A stretch of 64,000 nt of DNA, from NCBI RefSeq assembly GCF_014127105.1, contig NZ_CP059902.1:1521001-1585000 (forward strand). Reading direction: 5' to 3'. Position numbers and translations under genes: made by a program. Under the pieces are notes generated by a model. It did no database searches. It was given only the letters and a program-made list of their open reading frames with translations, and was not told the origin of the DNA. Origin of the DNA: Devosia sp. MC521 (GTDB taxonomy: Bacteria > Pseudomonadota > Alphaproteobacteria > Rhizobiales > Devosiaceae). Shown one piece after another: positions 26,620 through 37,958 of the stretch; within the stretch, counting starts at the first letter, position 1, and the number at the start of each line of letters is the position of its first letter.

Positions 26620-26846
26620 TTGTTGACATCTGGTCCGTCAAGCTTAGCCTTTTATAGACCTGCAACTCGCTTATCAATCTGGTTGAAATAGTTATATATA
26701 TCGCGCCGATGTTGGTGTTGTATCGATGTAAATTACATGCGGGGCGGTAAAGTAATAACTCTGTGGTTATAATGTGGGGATCTTATATCATTTTACACTA
26801 CCGCGCCTGAGGCGTTTAATCGCTATCGTTGGAAGAGGGGGGAGCC

Positions 26847-27389
26847 GTGTTCCAAGATACTTCACTACTCGGCAGGTCCGCGCATGGGCTGGCGCGATGG
26901 ACCGCTTTGCTCGGTGGCTTCGTGCTGCTGGCGATGATCGGTATCGTTGTTTTTAGTGTTATCGGTCGTGCCTTTATCTGGGCCGGAATGAAGCCCATTC
27001 TTGGCGATTACGAGCTCATATCGGTGGGGATGGGCTTTGCCGTTTTCGCGTTTTTGCCTTGGGCGCATCTAACTCGTGGTCACGCACTTGTTTCGCTCGT
27101 CACCGACAATTTCGGTGACCGCGCGAATATGTGGATCCTGGTGGTGACAGATCTTCTGATGCTGCTTGCATCGGCATTCATAGCCTGGCGCCTGTGGCTC
27201 GGCATGCTGGATAAATTCAACTATCGCGAAACGACCATTCTGCTCGGCCTTTCAATGGGCTGGGCCTATGCGGCAGCCGTCATCGGGGCCGTCGTTATGG
27301 TGATCGTTTCAGCATACGTACTGGGCCGATCGATTGGCGATGCGATTGCGGGACGTGCTGCGCCAAAGCACGCGGGGAGCGAACATTGA
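26847..27389 (+). CDS. TRAP transporter small permease (DctQ type)
   Basis: Small membrane subunit of a tripartite ATP-independent periplasmic transporter, about 180 aa with four hydrophobic segments (WTALLGGFVLLAMIGIVVFS first). The DctQ-typical loop includes YELISVGMGFAVFAFLPWAH. I use GTG 26847 with AGGGG 6 nt upstream; a TTG at 26829 is possible. It overlaps the large permease gene by 4 bp. The flanking genes for ferulate and 4-hydroxybenzoate use suggest an aromatic acid substrate (inference). Confidence 0.88.
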   Translation: MFQDTSLLGRSAHGLARWTALLGGFVLLAMIGIVVFSVIGRAFIWAGMKPILGDYELISVGMGFAVFAFLPWAHLTRGHALVSLVTDNFGDRANMWILVVTDLLMLLASAFIAWRLWLGMLDKFNYRETTILLGLSMGWAYAAAVIGAVVMVIVSAYVLGRSIGDAIAGRAAPKHAGSEH

Positions 27390-28711
27390 GCTTTAACGTC
27401 ATGTTGGGGCTGCTTGGCATCCCCGTTGTTCTCATTCTCGTCTTTCTGCGTGTCCCCATCGGCTTGGCGATGATGATCGTCGGTATCTTTGGCTCCTGGA
27501 TGGTGACCAAGACCTTCAATCCGGTGATGTCGCAGTTCAAGTCGCTCAGCTACAGCACTTTTGCGTCCCATAGCCTCTCGGTTGTGCCGCTGTTTTTGTT
27601 GATGGGGCAGTTTGCAACGCTGAGTGGGCTGTCGAGTAAAATCTTCACGGCTGCAACAGCTTGGCTCGGCCATCGCAAGGGCGGGGTCGCGATGGCTGCC
27701 ATCGGTGCCAGCGCGGGCTTTGGCTCAATTGTTGGCTCATCCTTGGCGACGGCAGCCACGATGGGGCGCGTTGCGTTGCCAGAGCTAAAAAAGCATGGCT
27801 ATTCCAACAGCCTTGCCACCGGCACGGTTGCTGCGGGAGGGACACTTGGGATTTTGATCCCGCCCTCGGTGATCTTGGTCATCTTCGCAGTGTTGACCGA
27901 GCAAAATATCGCCAAGCTCTTCATGGCCGCCTTTATCCCAGGGATCCTTGCTGCGATCGGCTATATTATTGTTATTGCGATCTATGTTCGCGTTAGGCCG
28001 GGCGCTGGCACCACTCTAGAGCGCAAGCCCTATGGTGAGCGCTTTAAGGCGCTGTTCGAGATTTGGCCCGTGCTTGCCGTCTTCACGCTGGTTATCGGCG
28101 GCATTTATACAGGCCTCTTCACGCCGACTGAGGCGGCCGCTATTGGCGCGGCGGGCACAGGGTTGATTGCTCTGGCAAACCGGAGCCTGACGTGGGCCAA
28201 TGTGCGCGATGCACTGCTCTCGACCGCAGCCTCTACAGCGATGATCTTCTTGATTGTTTTTGGCGCGGCGGTCCTGAACAGCTTCCTGGCGTTGTCACAG
28301 CTGCCACAGATGTCTGCTAACTGGATTGGCGAACAGGCGTTCAACCCTTGGGTCGTGCTGGCGATTGTCCTCGTGTTCTATCTCATCCTGGGCTGCGTCA
28401 TGGACTCCCTGTCCATGATCCTGCTGACCATTCCGATCCTCTACCCAATGATGATGGTTCTCGATTTCGGTATGACACCAGATGAGTTCGGTATCTGGTT
28501 CGGCATCATTGTTTTGATCGCGGTAGAGGTTGGCCTGATCACACCGCCGGTGGGCATGAACCTGTTCATCATCAACTCAATGTCCCCAGAGACCAAGCTC
28601 TCAGATACCTATGCTGGGGTTATTCCTTTTGTCATCAGCGACATAGTTCGAACCATAATCCTGGTGGCGTTCCCTGCCATAACCTTATGCTTGGTTTGGT
28701 GGGTGTATTAG
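27386..28711 (+). CDS. TRAP transporter large permease (DctM type)
   Basis: Major membrane subunit, 441 aa, about 12 hydrophobic segments. Typical DctM sequences include GGTLGILIPPSVILVIFAVLTEQ and TPPVGMNLFIINSM. It uses sodium or proton gradients to import the ligand delivered by the binding protein. The TTG start at 27386 overlaps the DctQ stop and has GGGGAG 6 nt upstream. The binding-protein gene follows 84 bp later. Confidence 0.9.
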   Translation: MSFNVMLGLLGIPVVLILVFLRVPIGLAMMIVGIFGSWMVTKTFNPVMSQFKSLSYSTFASHSLSVVPLFLLMGQFATLSGLSSKIFTAATAWLGHRKGGVAMAAIGASAGFGSIVGSSLATAATMGRVALPELKKHGYSNSLATGTVAAGGTLGILIPPSVILVIFAVLTEQNIAKLFMAAFIPGILAAIGYIIVIAIYVRVRPGAGTTLERKPYGERFKALFEIWPVLAVFTLVIGGIYTGLFTPTEAAAIGAAGTGLIALANRSLTWANVRDALLSTAASTAMIFLIVFGAAVLNSFLALSQLPQMSANWIGEQAFNPWVVLAIVLVFYLILGCVMDSLSMILLTIPILYPMMMVLDFGMTPDEFGIWFGIIVLIAVEVGLITPPVGMNLFIINSMSPETKLSDTYAGVIPFVISDIVRTIILVAFPAITLCLVWWVY

Positions 28712-28795
28712 CGATTTGCCTGCGTGGACTTGGAGGAAAGGGCACGCAGGCATTTAAGCCGGGACATTTCTCGGCCTTTTAAAGGGAGGAAGATT

Positions 28796-29818
28796 ATGAA
28801 AAAGACCACTCTGCTTCTGGGCGCACTTGCGGCGCTGGCCATGTCATCCACGAGCTTTGCTCAGGAAGTGACACTGCGCATTCACCAGATGCTCCCGGCG
28901 CAGGCAACGATCCCTGCGCAAGCAATCGAACCTTGGACCAAGATTGTGAGCGAGGCCTCGGGCGGCCGTATCGCTTTTGAACTCTATCCTGCCATGCAGT
29001 TGGGTGGCGTTCCTGCCGACTTGTACGATCAGGCTAAGGACGGCGTCGTCGACATCATCTGGACTATTCTGGGCTACACACCAGGCCGTTTCCCCAAAGC
29101 CGAAGTCTTCGAGCTGCCGTTCATGCTGACGTCAGGTGAAGCGTCTTCTGCTGCGTTCTATAAATACGTGATGGAGAATGCTGCCGACGAAATCGCCGAT
29201 ACCCATGTTCTGGCGCTGCACACCCATGGTCCTGGCCTGTTCCACTCCAACGATCCGATCACTTCGTTGGAAGATTTGAAGGGTATGAAGGTCCGCGGCG
29301 GATCGCGTATTATCTCCAACATGTTGCGTCTCTTGGGGGCGGAGCCGGTCGGCATGCCGGTAACGCAGACTCCAGAAGCTCTTTCCAAAGGCGTGATCGA
29401 AGCGACCACGGTTCCGTGGGAAGTGACGCCATCGCTGCGCATCGCCGAGCTGGTCAAAAACCACACCGGTTTTACCAGTGACTATGGTCTCTACAGCCAG
29501 ACATTTGGCATGTTCATGAACCATGACAGCTACAACAACCTCACCGATGATTTGAAGGCGATCATCGATGAGCACAGCGGTCTTGAACTGTCCCGCCAGT
29601 TCGGTCGTGTGATGGACAATGGCGATGCCACCGGTCTTTCTCTTGCGGTCAAGGCTGGCAACAATATCGTTCAGATCGATGCTGAGCAAACCGCCCAGTG
29701 GGTGGCCGCAGCTGAGCCAACCTACGCGGATTGGTACAAGGAAATGGAGGCCATCGGCGTTGATGGCCCCGCGCTGGTGGGAAAGGCCCGCGCGTATATC
29801 GCTGCTGAAGGCAAATAA
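28796..29818 (+). CDS. TRAP transporter solute-binding protein (DctP type)
   Basis: Periplasmic ligand-binding protein, 340 aa. Sec signal MKKTTLLLGALAALAMSSTSFA is cleaved before QEVTLRI. The ligand-anchoring Arg is in LKGMKVRGGSR (about residue 175), usual for carboxylate ligands. GGGAGGA lies 5 nt before ATG 28796. Separate placement after the permeases behind an 84-bp leader, and its own strong ribosome site, fit the need for more binding protein than permease. Likely ligand: a hydroxycinnamate or hydroxybenzoate, from context only. Confidence 0.9.
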   Translation: MKKTTLLLGALAALAMSSTSFAQEVTLRIHQMLPAQATIPAQAIEPWTKIVSEASGGRIAFELYPAMQLGGVPADLYDQAKDGVVDIIWTILGYTPGRFPKAEVFELPFMLTSGEASSAAFYKYVMENAADEIADTHVLALHTHGPGLFHSNDPITSLEDLKGMKVRGGSRIISNMLRLLGAEPVGMPVTQTPEALSKGVIEATTVPWEVTPSLRIAELVKNHTGFTSDYGLYSQTFGMFMNHDSYNNLTDDLKAIIDEHSGLELSRQFGRVMDNGDATGLSLAVKAGNNIVQIDAEQTAQWVAAAEPTYADWYKEMEAIGVDGPALVGKARAYIAAEGK

Positions 29819-29837
29819 TCTGCCGCAATGAACTATG

Positions 29838-29866
29838 AAGCCCCGCCCGTGTTGGCGGGGCTTTTC
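29838..29866 (+). terminator. Rho-independent terminator of TRAP operon
   Basis: AAGCCCCGCC (29838-29847) and GGCGGGGCTT (29854-29863) form a perfect 10-bp stem with a 6-nt loop, followed by TTCT. It lies 19 bp after the binding-protein stop and just before the end of convergent pobA. Confidence 0.88.
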
Positions 29867-29877
29867 TATGAGAAACT

Positions 29878-31949
<2,072 letters not shown>

Positions 31950-31963
<14 letters not shown>

Positions 31964-32891
31964 GAGGCATTCGAATCTCCTCAGCGCGCTCGCGCACCAT
32001 GTTCATCAGCGTCGTGACATCGATCGTCGGATCGACATCGGTGCGGGTGGTGAACCCTAAGGGCCCGACTGTTTCACTCAAATCGAAGGGGAGTTTGACG
32101 AGTTGATGTTCAGCCAGATCGTTGGCAACGACACCTTCGGATATAAACCAGATTGCGTCAGTGCTGCGCACATAGGCGCGCGCAAATGCATCTGATACGG
32201 TTTCGACCCGGCGCTTATGATCGATGACATTGTGTGCCAAAAACAGCCGCGACACCAACGGATAGATCAAAGCGTCTGGCGGCGGCAATAGGACTTCGTA
32301 GTCCGCCACGGCAGACAAATCGAGGTGGTCACGGGCGAGCAGCTCGTGATCTTTGCGCACGACCGCGACGGCGCACTCAGAGTAGAGATGCTCGAAGGAG
32401 AGGCCGAGCATATCAGCCGGATCCGCCATGCGGCCGATGACAAAATCCACATCGCCGGTACGCAGAAGCGAGAGCAAGTGTCCATTCGGACCGGTAATGA
32501 TGCGGGTCACGACATCGGGCACGGCTTGGGCGAATTGCTGAACGGCTTTGGGCAAAATGCGCGCGGATACTGAGGGTAGGGCGCCGACCCGCAAAGTCGT
32601 CGCCTGGGATGAGCGGCGCGTGGCGTCGATCCCTTGCCGGAGCGCTGACATGCTGGTCGAGGTGTAGCGATAGAAGACTTCACCTAATCCTGTCAGCGCA
32701 AGCCGACGTTTACTGCGATCAAAGAGTGCTTCGCCCAAAATCTCTTCGAGGTCCTGAACGGTTTTCGTAACCGCCGGCTGACTTATGTTCAGAGCCTCAG
32801 CAGCCCCGACAATCGAGCGAAGGCGGACCACTTCGAGGAAGCAGACTAGGTGGCGAATTTTTATCCGTGGGTCTACCAAGCGGCCGCTCAA
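31950..32891 (-). CDS. pcaQ: LysR-family activator of the pca operon
   Basis: 313-aa LysR-type regulator. The HTH lies in RSIVGAAEALNISQPAVTKT near residues 25-44, and the effector domain follows. The opening segment RIKIRHLVCFLEVVR and the divergent position next to pcaDCHGB fit PcaQ, the beta-carboxy-cis,cis-muconate-responsive activator known from Agrobacterium and Sinorhizobium. It starts at TTG 32891, supported by AGGAGG 5 nt upstream. A PcaQ-like box is present in the intergenic region. Confidence 0.9.
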
Positions 32892-32956
32892 ACTGTCCTC
32901 CTAGTTATAAAAGGCGGGTGTTTATTGAGGATCGCTGCGTTTCGCTCGCTCGTCAA

Positions 32957-32972
32957 ATAATTTGAGGGTTAT
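32957..32972. promoter_or_regulatory. PcaQ box upstream of pcaD
   Basis: ATAATT-TGAG-GGTTAT matches the ATAACC-N4-GGTTAA/T arrangement reported for PcaQ sites in rhizobia (recalled from the literature), with two changes in the left arm. It lies about 70 bp before the pcaD start in the 149-bp divergent region, a normal place for a LysR activator site. Confidence 0.65.
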
Positions 32973-33040
32973 ATTTAGGGCTGAAGTTATCATTTTACCT
33001 TCGCGCGTGTTTCTCTCTAATCTCAGGGTCGGGGGACGGT

Positions 33041-33835
33041 ATGGCTTTCTTAGAACGATATTCAGGCGCGCTGTACTATCGCCTCTGTGGTCCAAAGCTC
33101 GGTCCAGCGCTGGTCTTGGTCAACTCGCTCGGCACCGATAGCCGAATTTGGGATGATGTGATCTCCCATCTTGCTCAGCGCTATCGTGTTTTGAGTTATG
33201 ATCTCAGAGGTCATGGTTTGAGCGCGGTGCCGCGCGGACCATATACTCTTAACGATCAGGTCGACGATTTGCTGGCGCTGGTTGACCATGTTGGTTTCGA
33301 CCGCTTTGCTCTGTGCGGCGTGTCGATTGGTGGGCTTATCTCGCAAGGCGTGGTGCAGCGCTGCGCTCAAAGGGTTGATGCGCTCATCCTCTGCAACACC
33401 GCGGCAAAGATCGGCACCGATGCCTTCTGGAATGAGCGGATGGAGACCGTATTGGCTTATGGGGTGGAGCCAATCGCTGATGCAATCATGACGCGCTGGT
33501 TCAGCCCTCGATTTGAGCGAGATAATACTGCAGCTTGGAGTGTTTGGCGTCGGCAGTTCTTGCAGAACAGCGCGCAAGGTTATGCTGCAACCTGCGCAAC
33601 ATTAAGGGACGCTGATCTGACATCGGCCCTTGATCATATCTCAGTGCCGACACTTGTTTTCGCGGGTTCTGACGATCAGGCAACCCCGCCTGTGCTGGTA
33701 AAAGCAAGTGCCGATCGCATCGCGGACGCCAGCTATATTCTGCTTGAACACGTGGGGCATCTTCCGAGCCTAGAGACGCCGGGCCAACTGTCTCGTCATA
33801 TTCAATCTTTTTTGGAAGGGCATGGTCATGCCTAA
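33041..33835 (+). CDS. pcaD: 3-oxoadipate enol-lactonase
   Basis: Alpha/beta hydrolase of 264 aa that opens 3-oxoadipate enol-lactone to 3-oxoadipate. The nucleophile elbow CGVSIGG is near residue 92; LVNSLGTDSRIW holds the oxyanion region, and the catalytic Asp and His are in AGSDDQATP and LEHVGHLPSLE. It is first gene of pcaDCHGB and overlaps the next gene. The start ATG 33041 has GGGGGAC before it. Confidence 0.93.
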   Translation: MAFLERYSGALYYRLCGPKLGPALVLVNSLGTDSRIWDDVISHLAQRYRVLSYDLRGHGLSAVPRGPYTLNDQVDDLLALVDHVGFDRFALCGVSIGGLISQGVVQRCAQRVDALILCNTAAKIGTDAFWNERMETVLAYGVEPIADAIMTRWFSPRFERDNTAAWSVWRRQFLQNSAQGYAATCATLRDADLTSALDHISVPTLVFAGSDDQATPPVLVKASADRIADASYILLEHVGHLPSLETPGQLSRHIQSFLEGHGHA

Positions 33836-34217
33836 CTCAGCACCATTCGAGCAAGGTATGAAAACGCGTCGCGCCATTTTGGGCGACAAGCATGTGGATG
33901 CGGCAACAGCTCGAATTTCCGATCTGGATCGGGATTTTCAGACTTTTATCACCGAAACCGCGTGGGGCACGGTTTGGTCCAACCCTGATTTGACGCCACG
34001 TGAACGCTCTTTGATCACCTTGGCAATCCTCGCGGCATTGGGCCGCGAAGAAGAATTCGCCATGCATGTACGCGCAACAGCCAATACAGGCGCCACGCAA
34101 GAGGACTTGGCGCAAGTTCTGATGCATGTTGCAATCTACTCAGGAGTTCCGGCGGCGAACGCAGCGTTTCGCTTGGCTAAAGAAGAACTCAAAAAGGTCC
34201 AGGGGGAGGACAGATGA
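33828..34217 (+). CDS. pcaC: 4-carboxymuconolactone decarboxylase
   Basis: 129-aa member of the CMD family that decarboxylates gamma-carboxymuconolactone. The conserved part is [21 protein letters not shown] and then [20 protein letters not shown] prefer ATG 33828, since GGAAGGG lies 7 nt upstream; ATG 33822 is too close to that site. It overlaps pcaD by 8 bp. In some bacteria pcaC and pcaD are fused; here they are separate genes. Confidence 0.93.
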   Translation: MPNSAPFEQGMKTRRAILGDKHVDAATARISDLDRDFQTFITETAWGTVWSNPDLTPRERSLITLAILAALGREEEFAMHVRATANTGATQEDLAQVLMHVAIYSGVPAANAAFRLAKEELKKVQGEDR

Positions 34218-34960
34218 GCGGTATAATCTTACCCGGAGATGACGGGGTATTGTTTCAGCGAGATCGCGACTGGCATCCGCCAGCGGCGACACCGGGGTAC
34301 AAGAGTTCCACCTTTCGCTCCCCTCAGCACAGCCTCATCGCTTTGGGGCCAACCAAGTCGGAGATGACTGGTCCGACTTTCGGTCATGAGCCAATCGGTG
34401 CGCTGGATAATGACCTCATCCGCAACTTTACTAAGGATGGGAATGAAGCCATTGGTCAGCGCATGATCGTCTATGGTCAGGTGTTGGACGAGAACGCGCG
34501 CGCGGTTCCGAACACTCTGGTTGAGTTCTGGCAGGCCAATGCCGGCGGGCGCTATCGTCACAAGAAGGAAGGCTATCTCGCCGCTCTTGATCCCAATTTT
34601 GGCGGGTTTGGCCGCGCTATTACGGACCAGAATGGCTTCTATAGTTTCCGCACAATCAAGCCCGGTGCATACCCTTGGCCCAATACCGGCAATGACTGGC
34701 GCCCGGCACATATCCACTTCTCGGTGTTTGGCCATGCCTTCGCGCAGCGGCTCATCACTCAGATGTATTTTGAGGGCGATCCGATGATCTGGCAGTGCCC
34801 GATTGTGGGCACGATTCCTGACAAGAGCGCGATTGATCAGTTGATCGCCCGATTGGACAGAATGAATACGACGCCGATGGACGCCTTGGCCTATCGTTTC
34901 GATATTGTCTTGAGAGGCCGCCGCTCCACCATGTTCGAAAACAAGTTGGAGGGGAACTGA
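34214..34960 (+). CDS. pcaH: Protocatechuate 3,4-dioxygenase beta chain
   Basis: 248-aa iron-binding subunit of the intradiol dioxygenase that cleaves protocatechuate to 3-carboxy-cis,cis-muconate. Fe(III) ligands are recognised in [14 protein letters not shown] context ([11 protein letters not shown]), PGAYPWPN and the His pair in WRPAHIHFS. Residue length agrees with PcaH. GGGGAGGA precedes the ATG; the gene overlaps pcaC by 4 bp and pcaG by 1 bp. Confidence 0.95.
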   Translation: MSGIILPGDDGVLFQRDRDWHPPAATPGYKSSTFRSPQHSLIALGPTKSEMTGPTFGHEPIGALDNDLIRNFTKDGNEAIGQRMIVYGQVLDENARAVPNTLVEFWQANAGGRYRHKKEGYLAALDPNFGGFGRAITDQNGFYSFRTIKPGAYPWPNTGNDWRPAHIHFSVFGHAFAQRLITQMYFEGDPMIWQCPIVGTIPDKSAIDQLIARLDRMNTTPMDALAYRFDIVLRGRRSTMFENKLEGN

Positions 34961-35571
34961 TGCTGCACCCAATCCCTGTTTTGAAAGAATCCCCCTCGCA
35001 GACCGCCGGCCCATATGTCCACATCGGCATGACGCCCAACTTCTGTGGCATTACCGGCGTTATCGCCGAAGACACCGGCAAGACTATGTTGGGTGAGGGC
35101 TATAACGGCCCGCGCATTGCTTTACGCGGTCGGGTTATCGATGGTTCCGGAGCGCCAGTGTCCGATGCTGTGCTCGAAATTTGGCAAGCTGATGCCGAAG
35201 GCAACTTTCCCCAGCAAGGAGACTCCCCACCGTTGTTTACCGGATGGGGTAGACAGCCTACCCAGGAGGACGGATCGTTTCTTTTCGACACGGTTAAGCC
35301 CGGTCGCGTAAAGGCGCCGGATGGCACTCTCATGGCTCCGCATATCAGCGTGTGGATCGTGGCGCGTGGCGTCAATATTGGTCTGCAGACCCGTGTCTAT
35401 TTTGACGACGAGGCAGAAGCCAATGCTGCAGACTATGTCCTAAAGAAAATTATGGACCTACGCCGTCGGGCAACTCTTGTTGCAAAGCGAGATGACGCAG
35501 ATGGCACGCTCGCGTATCATTTTGACATTCGCCTGCAAGGCGAAGGTGAAACCGTGTTCTTTGACATCTGA
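34960..35571 (+). CDS. pcaG: Protocatechuate 3,4-dioxygenase alpha chain
   Basis: 203-aa partner subunit that shapes the active site with PcaH but lacks the iron ligands. QTAGPYVHIGMTP at the N-terminus and PHISVWIVARGVN near residue 125 are typical; the position equivalent to the His pair reads APHISV. GGAGGGG lies before the ATG, which overlaps the pcaH stop. Both chains are needed for activity. Confidence 0.94.
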   Translation: MLHPIPVLKESPSQTAGPYVHIGMTPNFCGITGVIAEDTGKTMLGEGYNGPRIALRGRVIDGSGAPVSDAVLEIWQADAEGNFPQQGDSPPLFTGWGRQPTQEDGSFLFDTVKPGRVKAPDGTLMAPHISVWIVARGVNIGLQTRVYFDDEAEANAADYVLKKIMDLRRRATLVAKRDDADGTLAYHFDIRLQGEGETVFFDI

Positions 35572-35588
35572 TTTTTGGGTCACTGGCT

Positions 35589-36626
35589 ATGAATAACCTG
35601 CTGTCGGCCTTTGCCAGTGACCCGGTAATCGAGGCGCTGCTCAGTAACGAAGCGCTCGTCAGCGGTTATTTGGCGTTTGAAGTCGCATTGGCGAAAGCTA
35701 GCGCCATTTCCGGCTTCATTCCTGAAGCCGCAGCGCAAGAAATTGAAACAGCGCTCGCACAGTTCTCGGTGGATTGGAACGACCTCAAACTCGGCATGGC
35801 CCGCGATGGCGTACCCATTCCCGCACTGATTAGGCAGCTCAAGCCTCGGCTTTCGCCGTCTGCCGCTGTGTATCTGCACAAGGGCGCGACGAGCCAAGAT
35901 GCTGTCGACACCGCACTTATGTTGCAATTGGCGAAGGTGATTGCCATTTATGAGGAGCGGATCTCTCTGCTTCTGACCAGACTAGGCGAGATGAAGGCTG
36001 AATTCGGAAACAGGCCTTACCTGGCGCATACGCGTATGCAAATTGCCCTAGCGTCCACATGGAGCGCCAAACTCGCCACTTGGAGTGAACCGCTCGCGCG
36101 CATTTTGAAAGCCTTAGGCCCTTTGCGACAGTCGCTTTTGGTGCTCCAATTGGGTGGCCCAGTGGGTGATCGCGCCAGTTTTGACGGGTATGGCGATACT
36201 ATTGCTCGGCACATGGCGGAAATGCTGGACCTCGGTCTCGCAGAGCCTTGGCATAGTCAGCGCGACCAAATCGTCAGCTTCGGCAATATCCTCGTGCAGA
36301 TAACGGGCATTTTGGGGAAGATCGGCATGGATGTGGCCCTTCTTGCGCAGAATGAAATCGGCGCTGTCCGCCTGACTGGCGGCGGATCGTCATCTGCGAT
36401 GGCCCATAAATCTAATCCGGTAACTGCCGAAGCTTTGGTGACCTTAGCCAAGCAGGTTGCGGGGCATGCTGGCACGCTCAATCTCGCGATGATCCATGAG
36501 AACGAGCGCTCAGGCGTTGCTTGGGCTCTGGAATGGCTGACACTACCCACAATGCTGATCTCAACCGGCGCAAGCCTCAATCACGCGGCTTCTCTGCTCG
36601 GGCGCTTGGAGGTTGTACCGAGCTAA
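35589..36626 (+). CDS. pcaB: 3-carboxy-cis,cis-muconate cycloisomerase
   Basis: 345-aa fumarase/aspartase superfamily enzyme that lactonises 3-carboxy-cis,cis-muconate. The superfamily signature is GGSSSAMAHKSNPVTAE near residue 262, and YLHKGATSQDAVDTA near residue 97 supplies another conserved region. It is about 100 residues shorter than the pseudomonad enzyme, as is usual in Rhizobiales. It ends the pcaDCHGB operon. No clear terminator follows; 163 bp later the tRNA begins. Confidence 0.92.
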   Translation: MNNLLSAFASDPVIEALLSNEALVSGYLAFEVALAKASAISGFIPEAAAQEIETALAQFSVDWNDLKLGMARDGVPIPALIRQLKPRLSPSAAVYLHKGATSQDAVDTALMLQLAKVIAIYEERISLLLTRLGEMKAEFGNRPYLAHTRMQIALASTWSAKLATWSEPLARILKALGPLRQSLLVLQLGGPVGDRASFDGYGDTIARHMAEMLDLGLAEPWHSQRDQIVSFGNILVQITGILGKIGMDVALLAQNEIGAVRLTGGGSSSAMAHKSNPVTAEALVTLAKQVAGHAGTLNLAMIHENERSGVAWALEWLTLPTMLISTGASLNHAASLLGRLEVVPS

Positions 36627-36788
36627 TGCTGCGCTCATGCAGGTGGATCGCAGGAACACAGGCCTTTGACGGAGTTTTCCACGTCTAAGGCACAGTGATC
36701 TCGATATATTTTTGTCAGCACCTTTCCTTTGGCCGAATAGTGCAGTAGATGAGTTTCACGTTGCGCCGAACGAGAGTTCGCAAGCGCT

Positions 36789-36865
<77 letters not shown>

Positions 36866-37081
36866 TTTTCTTTCATGAAATTGTTGCGGTTATTAGTTCA
36901 TCCCTCGTGGGATGTTGTGCCGCGTTAGTATTTTGCTCGGGCGCGAGCGGGCCACCTCGACCGGACCTCGCGGACCTCAGCCTCCATGGCCGTGAGCTTC
37001 TTATAAGACACCTCAAGCTCGATATTTCTATTATCTGGGTCCATCCTCGGTAGAGGCGGGACCCGAAGGTCGAGCGCGAGC

Positions 37082-37957
37082 TTAGGGTGCGGTGCGGTGT
37101 GCCGACTGTCGTTTGTCGAGATGATTGGTGATGTAAAGCGCCGATAGGATAATGGCGATGCCAATAGCGGTTGACGCGGATGGTATCTCACCAAAGGCAA
37201 GGAACCCTGCGGCGGTTGCGGCTATAATGGAAAGATAGTGAAAGGGCGCCAGTTGATTGGCTGGGGAGCTCTGATAGGCGCGGAGAAAGCAATATTGTCC
37301 AACTTGCGCGAGTACACCGATCGCTATCAGGACTGGCCAATCGCCAAGACGCACCGGTTCCCACATGATGATCGCTGGGGCGGATGTGAATACAGTCAGC
37401 CCAACGGTATAAAAGACCATCAATGTGGTTGTGTTCTCTCCTGCCAATGCACGGGTTTGCACCGTGGATAGCGAACCGAACACAACAGTGCCAAGAGCGG
37501 CTAATAGGCCTAGGTTCCATTCGACTTGATTGGGGCCAATCATGATCAGCACGCCAAAAAAACCGATCCCAGTGCCTATCCAGCGCCACGGCCCCGAGCG
37601 TTCTTGAAGGAGCCAGCTGGCCAGCGCCAGAGTGACGAGCGGCCTGGTAAAGCCGATGGCGTTTACGAGCGCCAAAGGCAGTGCCGTCAGCGCTGCGAAA
37701 TTGCAGTTAAGGGCAAGCGTATTGCACAATACCCGAAAACTGTGTTGTCCCAGTCGCTTGGTGCTTTTGAGCGCAGTGCGGTGTTTCCATGCCAGAGGCA
37801 GCACGCTCACGAGACCGATGAGCGAGCGAATAAAAACAATCTGCACCGATGGGTAACTGGCCCCGCTCATTTTGACGAGGACGGTCATAACAGTGACCAG
37901 AACCATGTCGGAAAGAAGCCACGCTAGCCCAAGGGGCAGCGCACGCGCTTGGGCCAT
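37082..37957 (-). CDS. EamA/DMT-family transporter
   Basis: 291-aa inner-membrane protein with about ten hydrophobic helices in two EamA repeats; the N-terminus is MAQARALPLGLAWLLSDM. A conserved region VIFGSLSTVQTRAL precedes the second half. DMT proteins export or import small metabolites; the substrate is unknown. I start at ATG 37957, one base before the stop of the PIG-L gene, so the two are probably coupled; the frame is open upstream but lies inside that gene. It could export a product of the deacetylase (speculative). Confidence 0.85.
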   Translation of the reverse strand: MAQARALPLGLAWLLSDMVLVTVMTVLVKMSGASYPSVQIVFIRSLIGLVSVLPLAWKHRTALKSTKRLGQHSFRVLCNTLALNCNFAALTALPLALVNAIGFTRPLVTLALASWLLQERSGPWRWIGTGIGFFGVLIMIGPNQVEWNLGLLAALGTVVFGSLSTVQTRALAGENTTTLMVFYTVGLTVFTSAPAIIMWEPVRLGDWPVLIAIGVLAQVGQYCFLRAYQSSPANQLAPFHYLSIIAATAAGFLAFGEIPSASTAIGIAIILSALYITNHLDKRQSAHRTAP

Positions 37958-37958
37958 T

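Noticed and set aside
36925-37200. 91-codon minus-strand frame after the EamA gene
   Set aside because: Its first half overlaps the EamA gene out of frame. The tail (IELEVSYKKLTAMEAEVREV) looks somewhat protein-like and could be a relic, but I see no start or family.
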